Positions 29,618-42,106 of a stretch of DNA of 64,000 nucleotides are shown here, in pieces. The stretch lies in NCBI RefSeq assembly GCF_036373705.1, contig NC_089866.1:20746501-20810500 (forward strand), written 5' to 3'. The notes beneath the pieces were generated by a model. The model was not told where the DNA came from. It saw nothing but the letters and a program-made list of their open reading frames with translations, and did not search any database. A program made the translations under genes and the position numbers. How positions within the stretch are numbered: the stretch's first letter is position 1; each line of letters begins with the position of its first letter. Source of the DNA: Amia ocellicauda (Eukaryota; Chordata; Actinopteri; Amiiformes; Amiidae).

Positions 29618-29725
29618 CAGGCTGCAGTGAGGTGAGACCTGTTCTCAGCTGGGATGCGACGCTCTGGATGTCCGGAAGCCCTGGTACTCTGAGAGCTGGT
29701 GTAGCCTCATAGGTACTGTGGCAGC
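29618..29725 (-). other. Candidate 108-bp 5'UTR exon (PITPNM2?)
   Basis: The minus strand shows acceptor tgctcccgacag, then 108 bp, then donor CTG|GTAGGT (plus 29,612-29,617). It contains a short ATG frame that ends inside the exon, so if real it is untranslated leader. Exon-like pairs of this strength also occur by chance over 40 kb, so support is weak. Confidence 0.3.
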
Positions 29726-31513
29726 CTGTCGGGAGCAAAACACAGAGTGCTCAGTCACTGACCGGAGGGCTCACTCTCTCACTGCAAAATACATACAGTT
29801 CCCCTTTTTCTTCTCTCTTTCAGCCGGTTAAGTGTGAAGCAATGAGTGTGGACTTTGTCTAATAGTAATAAAACTTCTCTTGTCAGATTGTTCGGTCATA
29901 TTTAATTGCTTCTACTGTGGGTGTAAAATGCTTACACCCTTCAACAAAGCAACAAAAAAGAATAAAAAATTCGATGATCCGATGGATGCTGATAAACTGT
30001 CACCTGGGCTCGTTAAAAAGAAACTAAAGCTCAACAAAGTTTAATAGCCCGCAATTCGAGCACTGACAATTCACCAGAGCCCCAAGGTCTTACAGTGTGC
30101 ATTACAAGCTTGTAATGCAAAGCCTTCATTACTGCTGACTGAAGGAAAATCAGATCACCAAAACCTCAAGCATATGAATCACACGTAATCCAGGCATGCA
30201 CAACTTTGAGTGCTTAAAACTTTAAGGGCTGGTCTCACAAGCCTTGGACTATACAATGTTATTTCAGGTAGAGTAGCCCAAAAGTAGCTGAAAGACTTCT
30301 TAACATCTATTATGGTGACAACGGCGCTTCTTTCAACACTTTCAAATATTCTTTGCTGGGATAAGCATACATCAGATCTAAACAGGATTTCTGTGGTAAA
30401 GACAGATGTGTCAGACAATGTAACAACTTGAAATTGTGTCACCACGTGCACAGGAAACAAGGGAGAGAAAAAGACGGCAACAAAATAAAAAAACATCAAG
30501 GTAACAGGATTTCCTAGAACTGTGGTGTAAATAATAGTAAAACATGGTGCGTGAGCATTCCATCCTGATGAACACAGGAAACTCTACATTCGCTGACCTT
30601 GGTCTCGTAAGACAAAAAAAAAAAAAGTGGCCTAAATCTTCAGCTCAAATCCTGCTGTGTTGAAATGTCAGCAGACTACAGTGGCTCGGGTATGCAAGTG
30701 CTCTATATAACAGAAGTAGCAATTTTCATTGGTGCACGTTCATTTTCACCTATTATTCAGTTGTAAGCAGCCTGACAAAATGTTTGTACAAATACTTGTT
30801 GGAGTCACAGTAATGTACATTTACACAGGTATAGGAGTTCTATTGGTTGTCAGAAAAAGTTTTGATTCCATGCCTGCTATCAGAGACATCAGTCACAGAT
30901 GCAGATAAGTCAGTAAATGCTCGGTTGAACGTTCCTGGTTTTTAAAGAACACTTGACCTTTTCTCTGGAACAGAGAAGATGGCCAGGCTTGAATGAGGCA
31001 TGAGCTCATCCGTCAGGCACAAATTAATATGAATATGTGTCCTACCAGCTTCTGACAGACCTTGGCTGGATCTCAATTAGGGGCCATTTAGCTTTAAAAG
31101 CCTTTGCTATTTCATAAGCCATGAGCTGTAAATCACAACACTCAATTAACTAAATTCACTAGTACACAAGAGCTGTCCATGTACTTCCATGCCAGACATT
31201 AACCAAATCGCAGAACTGTGCTATATGAACTGTAGGATACAATGCATTATTATATTATGGTGTCATAACCCAGCAACTATTACTACTGAAACCGAAATAT
31301 ATATACAGTGGGGGAAAAAAGTATTTGATCCCCTGCTGATTTTGTACGTTTGCCCACTGACAAAGAAATGATCAGTCTATAATTTTAATGGTAGGTGTAT
31401 TTTAACAGTGAGAGACAGAATAACAACAAAAAAATCCAGAAATACGCATTTCAAAAAAGTAATACATTGATTTGCATGTTAATGAGGGAAATAAGTATTT
31501 GACCCCTTCGACT

Positions 31514-32526
31514 TAGTACTTGGTGGCAAAACCCTTGTTGGCAATCGCAGAGGTCAGACGTTTCTTGTAGTTGGCCACCAGGTTTGCACACATCTCAGGA
31601 GGGATTTTGTCCCACTCCTCTTTGCAGATCCTCTCCAAGTCATTAAGGTTTCGAGGCTGACGTTTGGCAACTCGAACCTTCAGCTCCCTCCACAGATTTT
31701 CTATGGGATTAAGGTCTGGAGACTGGCTAGGCCACTCCAGGACCTTAATGTGCTTCTTCTTGTGCCACTCCTTGTTGCCTTGGCAGTGTGTTTTGGGTCA
31801 TTGTCATGCTGGAATACCCATCCACGACCCATTTTCAATGCCCTGGCTGAGGGAAGGAGGATCTCACCCAAGATTTGACAGTACATGGCCCCGTCCATCG
31901 TCCCTTTGATGCGGTGCAGTTGTCCTGTCCCCTTAGCAGAAAAACACCCCCAAAGCATAATGTTTCCACCTCCATGTTTGACGGTGGGGATGGTGTTCTT
32001 GGGGTCATTCCTCCTCCTCCAAACACAGTTGAGTTGAGTTGATGACAAAGAGCTCGATTTTGGTCTCATCTGACCACAACACTTTCACCCAGTTCTCCTC
32101 TGAATCATTCAGATGTTCATTGGCAAACTTCAGACGGGCCTGTACATGTGCTTTCTTGAGCAGGGGGACCTTGCGGGCGCTGCAGGATTTCAGTCCTTCA
32201 CGGCGTAGTGTGTTACCAATTGTTTTCTTGGTGACTATGGTCCCAGCTGCCTTGAGATCATTAACAAGATCCTCCCGTGTAGTTCTGGGCTGATTCCTCA
32301 CCGTTCTCATGATCATTGAATCTCCACGAGGTGAGATCTTGCATGGAGCCCCAGACCGAGGGAGACTGACAGTTATTTTGTGTTTCTTCCATTTGCGAAT
32401 AATCGCACCAACTGTTGTCACCTTCTCACCAAGCTGCTTGACGATGGTCTTGTAGCCCATTCCAGCCTTGTGTAGGTCTACAATCTTGTCCCTGACATCC
32501 TTGGACAGCTCTTTGGTCTTGGCCAT
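31514..32526 (-). pseudogene. Tc1-type transposase pseudogene
   Basis: It starts [20 protein letters not shown], with paired-like helix-turn-helix regions ([20 protein letters not shown], then [17 protein letters not shown]). The DDE catalytic segments are all recognisable: the first Asp in [11 protein letters not shown], the second in [11 protein letters not shown], and the Glu in [10 protein letters not shown]. It ends ...NKGFATKY with TAA at 31,514-31,516. The frame is broken at least twice: an indel around 32,030-32,040, shortly after the first Asp motif, and a 1-nt loss just after [12 protein letters not shown] near 31,780. No functional protein can be made from this copy. Confidence 0.93.
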
Positions 32527-32568
32527 GGTGGAGAGTTTGGAATCTGATTGATTGATTGCTTCTGTGGA

Positions 32569-32665
32569 CAGGTGTCTTTTATACAGGTAACGAGCTGAGA
32601 TTAGGAGCACTCCCTTTAAGAGAGTGCTCCTAATCTCAGCTCGTTACCTGTATAAAAGACACCTG
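32569..32665. repeat. 44-bp perfect palindrome inside the Tc1 element
   Basis: Arms 32,569-32,612 and 32,622-32,665 are exact reverse complements with a 9-nt spacer. It lies between the transposase ATG and the right TIR, so it would form a strong hairpin in any read-through RNA. Confidence 0.95.
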
Positions 32666-34630
32666 GGAGCCAGAAATCTTGCTGATTGATAGGAATCAAA
32701 TACTTATTTCCCTCATTAACATGCAAATCAATTTATAACTTTTTTGAAATGCGTTTTTCTGGATTTTGTTGTTGTTATTCTGTCTCTCACTGTTAAAATA
32801 CACCTACCATTAAAATTATAGACTGATCATTTATTTGTCAGTGGACAAACGTACAAAATCAGCAGGGGATCAAATACTTTTTCCCCTCACTGTAAGCAAG
32901 AACCACACACCAGAGAGAGACTTGTTATTTCTCTGTTTAGAGGGGGAAAACCCAGACTGCTACATGTTTATGTCAGTTCAAGCATTTACTGGCTGTAAGT
33001 GAACTGGTCTGTATTATCTGTAGCCTCAGCGAAAATTGAGGCCTCTCACCAGTGCTCAGCAACTTGGACAACAGCGGTCAAAAAACCATGACCAAACTCA
33101 AAGTGACGATGCCACAGAGCGACAAGACCACATCAATCCAGCACTGCCACCTGAAAAGACCCAAGTGCCATCAGGTGCCAGTGCTGAAGAGCAGGCCTGT
33201 CTCACCACTGTGCTGTAGAGCTAGCAAGTTTAGGACAGGTTTCTAGTTTCTCCTTCATAATGCAAAGAAATACATCAGTGGAATCTTCAAAATGAAAACA
33301 TTCTCTAGAACAAATAGTAAAGAAAAAGAAAATGAGACATATAATGTTTTGATTTAGCCCCCACACTAATTTAAGGCTCTCTCTTCTCTACTCCCATTGC
33401 GTTCTTCTCAATTTCATCCTCCTGTATCGAGCATCTCATCCATCAGTGCCACAACTCTGCCTCTCACAGTTTGCATCTGTCAGGCACTGCAGTTGTGTTC
33501 GGTCTCTGCTGTACATGTCAATGAACAAGGCCCGAGTGTGCAAAGAGAAAGCCACATGGACAAACTAACAGCTAGCCAATTTCCGAACAAGGGCCCATCC
33601 TCCCGATAGCTCTTACAGTCTTCAGAATACAGTATGCATCAATATCGCTTCTACACTGTGACAATCATGAAGACTTGAAGTTTAAATACTACCTCCTAAT
33701 TATTTTCTTGTCTTCTTTTCAATCTTATCACTGGATTTCTATTGTGGGAAACGCCACTTAGAGCCACTAGCCATGCAACTTGCTACCCCATATCAACAAC
33801 AGCCTCTGAATCTTGAGAAAGCAGGTTGTTCAAAAACTCAATCCAATTATTCATTTTCATTGTATTTTGTCATCTCATCATTATGACTATGGATCTACTA
33901 AATTAATTTGCTTTTCTTTTGTTTGTCGAATGCTAACTCACAATCACTACCAGGTCAAGAGAAGAGGAACCAGAGCCAATTAGTATTGACTAATGAAACC
34001 CAAACTGCTATCTTTCTCCGTGGAAGAGGATGTCTACATTGCTCCTGGTGTTCAGAGCCCCAGGAGACCTACTCTGTGCAAAATGACAAAGACAGTGATT
34101 CCTGGACATGTGTTTCATCTTTCACACGTCTGCAGCCAGCTTAATTTCAAATGGCAAAACAAATAAAGAAACTCACGCTTTAAAAGCATGCTTAAGCCCA
34201 AACACATCTTTCCCCACAAAAGTCAAGACATGCTCTTATCTTGCATACTAGAACACATTTTCTGTAGGCAAGCAATAAGTCACTTTCAAATTGTGCAATG
34301 TGAAGAATTCATGACAAGTCGCTTCTTGCATTTGGCCTTTATCTTATTTCACTCTATTATCTCAGAAAATACTATTGCCTAAACACCCCCCAAGAAGGCT
34401 GAGTAAGGTGTTTCCCAGTAAAAACTAAATCAGTTCCAGCCTGTCAATTGATAAGGAGAAAACATCTTTGGTATCAGTTTATTACAGCACTTGAAAAACA
34501 CAGGATTGAAAACCTTTGTGACTAAGTATATTTTTGTCTTGTTAACGCATTACAGCGAGAATCGTCTCTGCCTGACCTTTTACGGTCTATTTTTTTGTAT
34601 GAAAAGCTGAAAGATAAAACACTTAATAAC

Positions 34631-34667
<37 letters not shown>

Positions 34668-34675
34668 TGTGTATT

Positions 34676-34711
<36 letters not shown>
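34631..34711. repeat. (GT)n next to (TA)n microsatellite
   Basis: (GT)n at 34,631-34,666, a short spacer, then (TA)n at 34,678-34,711. Both tracts are alternating purine-pyrimidine. Confidence 0.95.
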
Positions 34712-34714
<3 letters not shown>

Positions 34715-37203
34715 ACTAGTCACTCTTAGTGAGAGAGATCTCTTTGAGATACAAATAAGTCTCTGTAGAGCAGCAATTCAAACACCCTTAATTTATTGAA
34801 AAACAACCAATTACCATAAAAAGGGAGAGAGCTGGCAAGGCAGTGATGCTGTTGTGAGACTGTTGCAGCAGGATTTTCAATAGACTAAAAATACAAATAG
34901 TAAAAGGATTCCCAGCTCCATCCCCAAGGCATCCCATTTAAAAGCTAAGAGCTCTTTCTTTCCCCAGGACTGAAGGAAATGATGGTAATACTGATGTAGA
35001 GGAGGCTGCGTTTCAATAGCCAGCCCGATGTCATTACCCCCCCAGGGGCTGCTTCTCCAGGCTGCTGTTTGTTTGTGCAGCCCAGCTTCAGACAGCAGGC
35101 CCTGGCAGAGCCAAGTCTCTGTCCAGAGCGGTTTACACTGCAGCCATTAACCGGCAGTGATAGGGGAATCGATACTGTGACTCATTCTTTCTGGAATGGT
35201 TTGCTCGTAACATGATTAATTAAAGAAAAAAATCACTTTATACGATAATCAGATGCGAGTTTGTTTTGTTTCATTCTAGCCTTCATTGAACTGACTGCTT
35301 TGACAGGGCAGGCATGAAATAGATCAACCTCTGCAGGTTTACACAAACACACTGGCACGCACAGGCTCAAACACACACACCCATGTTTCTAAATATACAC
35401 ACAGTATATATACATCCTCAGGATGTTTCTGAACATATGAAATCATCAAGACACAATGCATTCAAGGTATTTCAAAGTCAGCAGCACTCTTGGTTTCAGA
35501 ATTCTTAACATGGGCGTCACGCTGCAGGTTAAGAGTGATATGAACAAACATGTAGGCCTACAGGAAACTAAGAAAGGTCAGAGCTTATTATGCATTGAAT
35601 TATTAATGACTGGCATTCTTTACTGTGGACATCATCATCACCCATGTCATTCTCCTAATGCAGAAGAGAACAGACCTCTGCCATGTTCAGTGAAGTGATG
35701 TTTTTGAGTTAAGAGCCCTTCAGGGGAGCTCAAGCTATTTCTTGCTAGTTCTTGGCGAGACCTGTTTCACAGAAGACTAAAGGAGTACTGGGCCTGACAT
35801 CCTGCCGTTGGTTACTGGGCATCCCACCCGAGAGCAGCAGTCCACGAAGGCTATGTACAGGCTGACAGTACGAGGAATCCGGCCCATTCTGTTCATCTCG
35901 CACTGTGGCCACACAGACACTGTAGTCTTCCCACATGGCCTCTCTGCTTAAAGGAAAGAAAGGCCTTATGTAGGCAGGAACACAATGATCTGTTGCCAGG
36001 AGCCCCTTTAATATCCACAAACCCTTCCTCATTTTCCTTTTATTTGACTCCATAAATCAAGCATCTGCAGCTCCTTCAAAGGCCGCCCCAAGATATTACA
36101 ACACACCCTGCTGTGGTGACCCCCAGGAGGTGAGAGGGTAAAGCAGCGGCTCAGTGGGAGAGACCCTCCAGATATGTGCAGCAATGCAGGCTTCCAGGAG
36201 GCTGCTGCTAAGGTAATAATTACCATAGCCTCATGACAGAGTGATGAGTCATAGGTGGCCTGGTACAGAAACAGCACATCTCCCCGAAATCTACTGGAGA
36301 CTGCAGAGAAGAGAGAAAGACAGCGAGCAACGGAGCCACACGAGGCCCAGGTCCGGACTGCATGAGCTGTAGCGTACAGTCCAAGCTCATCTCCACATAT
36401 GTATATGACAAATGTAGGCATGGTAAGGGGCCCAAAGGACCTTGTCACCAGCTCAAAGCTTTTATTATAGGCCGATTAGAATTCAAAATGTTTACCACAG
36501 CACTACACTGTGCGTTAACCAAACTGACAGCATATTCTTGAGCTCTGAGTAACACTTCCTGGAGGGGTTAGCACCAATGACGTTCTGTTCTCAGTTCCAG
36601 CATTGTTCGAGGAACAGAAAACAAAACAAAAACAAAATTAAACGAAGACCACAACAGCAAACTGCAATTTCAGTCTCATTCTGGTTTCCCTCCCATGCAG
36701 CCCGCCCCGGCCCTCTCCAGAGCAGTGCCCTGTCCTTCTGATTAGATCATCGGGGACACTTGCCATCTAGTTCATGCATTGCAGAGGTGTGTGAATGGAT
36801 TGTTCTGAGAGTGTTGTGTTTTCTAGGTAATTAAGACTCCAAAATGAAACTAAAAAAAGCTCAAAAAATAATGTAACGGTTAAGCAGCACTTAGTGGAAA
36901 AGCCATAGATGAACCTGCTTTTATTGGCATCCCTGTAACCTTACAGCCAAATCACAGGAAAGCGAAAGCAAACGCTCACCCTTATCAAGCTCATCCAAAC
37001 AATCATATCATAGTTTTGTGCAGCAGAACTCAATGGGGATTGTTACGTCCCTACGTTATCAATAGCAACTTTTGATACAGTCTCCTGCCCGCCTTCCTAA
37101 TTCCCAAGCGTAAGTATCCAGTAACACACGTACTTTCCCAGCATTCATTGCTTTACATCCCTCCTGCACCCTCAACACCACCTTTGCAGCAGCTCCTCCA
37201 TCT

Positions 37204-37232
37204 AGTGTGTGTGTGTGTTTGTGTGTGTTTGT

Positions 37233-37262
<30 letters not shown>
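37204..37262. repeat. (GT)n microsatellite with TTT interruptions
   Basis: GT units with regularly spaced GTTT interruptions, ending in a G-rich ggggaggggggg block. Confidence 0.95.
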
Positions 37263-37263
<1 letters not shown>

Positions 37264-38591
37264 GGGAGGGGGGGTTCGAATGGCCTTCTCCTCATGGCTA
37301 GGTCATTGTTCCCTTTGTCAAAAGAGTCTGAGCCAAAATAAACACTAAACACTATTTACCTTCCACTGCGTATGTCTGTTGGGGTTGTCCGCATTGGCAG
37401 CGAAAACTCAGAAGTAAACATTGCGTCTCTTCTCTGGCATGTTCTGAATAACCAATTAAAAACAAATAAATTGTAGTGTGGTAAAAAAAATTAAAGCAGA
37501 GTGTTTAAAATAGATACTATTTTCCCATATTTTATTTATAATGAGTGCAATAGATAGATGTCAGGCAGAGGATTTTTAGATCACAGATTTTAGTGGACAC
37601 AGATTCCTTTGTGACAGTTCCTAATAACTACAGCAAGGCCATACTAAATCTTAGGACCCCTGTGCCCATCTAAAAGACAGAACCTGGGTTAAAGCCCTGT
37701 GCTGGCCTTCCGAGATAGTGTAGGAGTGACAGAGCTGGCATCGCCTGAAGTGATTTTTCACGTGGCTGCCTTGTTTTTCGCTCCCATGTAAGGATATCGT
37801 CTCACTTGGCTGCTTTGAAACAATCTCACCGCACACGTCCACACTACTGAAAACAATTAAAAGTGGCCTGCTTGTGTTGGACTGAACCAGCGACACAAGC
37901 CAGACACAGGTCCAGACTGAGAGATTTGAAGGTTTTCTGCACCCAGGCTCAGTTCACTGCAATAGTCCAACCAAGCAGTTAAAAGCCTGCGGCATTCTGG
38001 CCATGTCACCTGGGATGCGAGAGTGACGGAGAGAGGGGTCAGCCCTGATCACTGCGTCCAGCGAGAACTGGCAGCAAGCTGTGTAGTACGAAATCATCCC
38101 TGGGTGCTTTTGTATTAGACAAGACATTTAAGTGCTGACAAAGTGCCATACACAAGTGCAAACCTGGCACAGCTTTTCAACTTCTATTCAAAAGGTCTCA
38201 TAGCTAGATAGTCTTTAATCACAAAACCCTAAACAAGACTCCAAGCAAGTCACTTTTTTTCTCAGCGCCCCAATCATATCTCTTTAGTTCTTTCCAGGCC
38301 CTCTTTTAGGGAGAGGTAATGCGTGGTCAGATTGACTGAGTTCAACCCCCACCCCCAATACACTTATGAACCAAGACCGGACTGCAACAGCCCTGAAAAA
38401 GGTGAGGCAATGCTTGAATCAGTAACGTGTGACAGAAGGTAGGAATGGCCGATCGGCTGCCCCCAGAAACTAGGAAGGCTTTTTGTTTAGCTATTCAAAT
38501 TTGAAAGTAAGTGAAAAATATACAGAACAGTTCTAGTGTTGGGTCAGTCACAACTGGAAGCATTGCTGCTGTTGTTTGAAATGTACACACA

Positions 38592-38669
38592 CAGCTCTGG
38601 AAAAAATTAAGAGACCACTTAGCATTGATTTCTGAACTTGGAGTGGTCTCTTAATTTTTTCCAGAGCTG
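38592..38669. mobile_element. 78-bp palindromic MITE-like element
   Basis: Perfect 28-bp inverted arms (38,592-38,619 and 38,642-38,669) begin CAGCTCTGG and enclose a 22-bp spacer. TA follows the right end; the left flank is CA, so the TA duplication is not intact. The termini suggest a Tc1-related non-autonomous element. Confidence 0.8.
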
Positions 38670-40038
38670 TATATCCTTGTTGTGTATGCAAGACCCCGTA
38701 GCGTGTGTACACTCCCAACACCCACAGAGGAGACACAGCTAACACGCAACGTTGTGGCAACATTTTGTGTTAGCTGGGGAGGAGCAGCCTCACTTACCGT
38801 TTTCTCCAAAAGGTGGAGAGGAATTGAATCGTGCATTTACCTTGCTCATGAACACACGCACACTGAGGGGAGAATTCAACCAGACCTGCAGAGAGCAAAC
38901 TGATGCACTAATGTTCAATAATGGTGAGGTGGGTCTGTTTGCTGTCTGAAACTTTCATTATTTATTTGAAGAACCCATATGTAGTTGTGACCTGCTAGTA
39001 CACATCCATCACCATACCCAGTATGGGTAGTATATCCAAGTCTAGTATTTGAAATCATGTAAGACTGTAAACACTGACACCAGACCAAACAGTACTGTGG
39101 TGCATTTTTTTATTTTATAGGTGTGGCTCCAATCGGAAAATGTCTATATAATATACACATAAAAACATGACCAAAAAAACGAGTCAACAGATCAATAACA
39201 CGCCACACTTGCAGCATAACACAGAGAAAACATGCACCACATTGCATGCAATTTACGATTGCAGCACCATTATTAGGGGACACGATACAAAGAGATGCAT
39301 TCACCGAGGTTTGTGCCTCATTCATAATTTACGGAAGGACTGAATTGGCTCACGTTGCCAAAAATAAAATCACAATGCTGTCGTAATCTCCACCAAGACA
39401 AAATAGAAAAAATAACCATTTCCAGAACACAATTAAACACATACTCACATACAGAGTATGCATTACACCAGGAGGGGAAAAAAAGTAAACGAAGAGGAAA
39501 CAGATCAGCTAATCAACTCATCTCAATAAGTCAACTTCCTCTAATAGCTCCAAAATCGCCAATTCCTTGGTGATCCACACGCGTGTTGGTGCTACCTTCA
39601 CTAGATCCCCTGTTTTAGAGGTCTAGCCACCGATCTGCATGGCAATAGTGTAGTGGAGCACAACAAATCAAACAAATCAAGCAAATCGGACCGATACGTC
39701 AACGGGATGACATGGATGGCACACGCCTGCTCGGAAGATGACAGAAACCAGTGGGGTTGGAGCAGCATTAGGACAGACGGGCTCTCGGATGATAAAGCCA
39801 ACACATGCACAGCCGACATACCTCTGAGACACGCACGCCGATATGCACGGTGGGGAATGTGGCTCTGTGTCGCAGACTCCCTGAAGTCACAGAAACAGAC
39901 ATTTCAATCTGGTCCAGCCTGACCCCGAGTAACCCCTCCGTCTCGGCTACATTCAAGTGCTGGTTTCCTAGCAACCAGCACATGTCACATTCATGTCGCG
40001 AAAACGGGCGAAAACGGGCGAAGCGGCGGCGGACTCAC

Positions 40039-40110
40039 CCAGCAGCGCCGCGTCCGTCCTCTGCCTCCAACGTGTAGCTATAATCCTCGTATCCCGCCAA
40101 GGCAGCGCAG
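40039..40110 (-). other. PITPNM2: Candidate PITPNM2 noncoding first exon and CpG promoter (5' end approximate)
   Basis: Seen: in a CpG-rich stretch (about 39.99-40.2 kb) the minus strand has an excellent donor, GCTGCTGG|GTGAGT (gtgagt = plus 40,033-40,038). A tandem 10-mer gaaaacgggc lies just beyond the donor (about 40,001-40,020). Known: in human, PITPNM2 is the next gene downstream of MPHOSPH9 on the same strand, with long 5' introns. Inferred: this is exon 1 of PITPNM2, and its coding exons lie beyond the left edge. No PITPNM2 protein sequence is visible in the window. Confidence 0.45.
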
Positions 40111-40769
40111 TATCGATCTACGACATTCAAACAATACAGTACAAATGTGCTGAAAACGGGGAAAGACTCCAAATGTAACCCGCCCTCCGCCCTTCTGTCG
40201 CTTTCCGTCGTTTAATGTGGACTACAGATATGTAGGAAGGAAGAATAATTCAGTATGGGACTTACAGCATTGGAGTACTCGCTTTCACCTAAAAACGGCC
40301 AAAATTGCTCTGGCCTTCAGCATTGTTGCACTAGTCAGAATAACTGTAGTAGCAGGGGGTCACATTGTACAGCAGACGAGCAGCTAAAGAAGCCATGGAC
40401 GTCCTTGACTTTCTAGATATCCCGGTGTTGTCAGTTTCACAGATTGCCGTGCTGCCCGGTCTGTCTGTACAGAGCGACACTGTCAGGATGTCGCTAGTTT
40501 GTTTTTTTGTGTGTGTTTTTTTTCTTCTTCTGGTAGGTAGAAGGAGGAGGTGGGAGGGTTTTCGGGCTCTTAAAAATGCACTGACTGGTTTGGCAGCTCT
40601 GGGTTGTCTCTCACAAGCCTGGCCCACCGAGCTTCACTGTGCAAGACTTGCCTGGCGCTTTACGGTTTGCTGTTCCAGTCAACACGGCCGTGCGCTCAGG
40701 CCGGACCACGACCGCCGCCTGCTGGGGAGACGTCGCACCGGCGCGATGTGTCAGGAAGCTGTCGTGTAA

Positions 40770-40910
40770 TTGTAGCGCAACTTTCCGCAGATCTGCACCT
40801 TTGAACCAATGACATTACAAGCAAAGTGCAGATCTGCAAGGACGCGAGCACTACGCTACGCCACCATTGAGCGCGTTGTTGTAGCGCAGATTTCCGCAGA
40901 TGTGCACAAT
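40770..40910. repeat. Direct and inverted copies of a gtagcgca...gcagatctgcac unit
   Basis: Direct copies start at 40,770 and 40,879 (tgtagcgca, then tttccgcagat(c/g)tgcac). An inverted copy gtgcagatctgc is at 40,826-40,837. All lie in a CpG-rich stretch about 0.7 kb upstream of the candidate PITPNM2 exon. The core GTGCAGATCTGCAC is itself palindromic. Confidence 0.6.
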
Positions 40911-42106
40911 CCCAGCGCTCCCATTGGTGGAGCCGCGCAGGACTGCGCACATCTGTGCCGCACCGCGACCAAGGGTTGGGTTCTGGTCTAGACGTCAATA
41001 AAAATGCAAGTTTATATGAACTGAACGTCCAACCCACGTTAGAATTGAGGACACATTCCTGCACATACAAACCCACAGTTGATTAACAATATTTACTACA
41101 GGGAAATACCAAATAAACATACTATCTGTACAAAAATAGAAATATGCATTACAAATACAAAATAAAACAAATATACACAAACTAAATAATGTAGGCAATA
41201 CTGTAATCATACTTCAACCCATTATAAAAGCATTATTAATTATTCAGGATCTGTTCTGTTGATTGAATCCATCTGAGAACAATGGAACAATACAGATCTA
41301 CTGTATTTACTATAATTCAAACATCTACTAGTATCAGCTAGGAAACATGGTCCACGATTATATTGTTCTATGTAGTTTTAAGACCCCCATATTACATATT
41401 ACATATTACATTTAACATTCACATAAAACGCTACTATGTCAGCTAGAACATACATTTATGTGTTTTTCTCATGAGTTCAAGGTATGTGGTATTAATGTGG
41501 TGTACATGTTATGAATGCAATTTCTGGTAGGCAATTCCTGGGTCATTTTAATAGGCAGCATGGGCCCTCTTTTCCATTATTATCTGAATAATCTGGTATT
41601 CACTGTGGAAATGCATTGTCACATGAAGAGATCAATCACTTTTGATTGCAACAGTGTTAACCACATTTTCAGGGCAAATTCAAGTAATGATTATCAAAAT
41701 TATATTATATAAAGTGCTGGGATTTTTATTTTTTCCTGAGAGATAGAAAGTCAATTACAAACAATCACTTTTTCAAAATAGATCAATACATTTAGATGGA
41801 TTACATAACAATTTTCAATATACACCGAATAAACTGTGTCGGGGGTGGGACTCTCAAAAGACAAGGCTGAAATTATTTTTTCTATCCAAGAATGAATCGT
41901 GCATCACACAGCTGGATCATAAATGACGATACAAAGCATTTTAAATTCAGTAAACTCATTTAATGTGAAAAAGGCATTTAATAGCAATGCATATGAAATA
42001 ACATTTTAAGGTGGGTTTCAGTGCAAAGGTGGCAACTCCACACAAAGAGAAAATAAATAATTTGGTTGAGGATTTGTCATGTATAACAATCTCACCCACA
42101 TAACAT

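Larger units (their letters stand above)
31306..32892 (-). mobile_element. Tc1/mariner DNA transposon, full length, inactive
   Basis: A 1,587-bp element begins CAGTGGGGGAAAAAA and is flanked by TA target duplications (31,304-31,305 and 32,893-32,894). The terminal inverted repeats are about 197 bp (31,306-31,502 and 32,696-32,892), with only a few mismatches noticed. It carries a transposase reading frame on the minus strand and a 44-bp perfect palindrome between the transposase start and the right TIR. Nearly complete ends with a frameshifted transposase point to a fairly young but dead copy. Confidence 0.96.
32895..38591. other. Noncoding stretch, probable PITPNM2 intron 1
   Basis: It contains microsatellites at 34.6 and 37.2 kb and nothing else recognisable. 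A 139-codon open frame on the minus strand near 36.0-36.4 kb has no family signature. Confidence 0.45.

Noticed and set aside
36029-36448. 139-codon minus-strand open frame
   Set aside because: No recognisable motif and no matching splice context.
40365-41076. Overlapping 126-134 codon open frames on both strands
   Set aside because: They lie in GC-rich, repeat-bearing promoter-like DNA, with no codon bias or homology.
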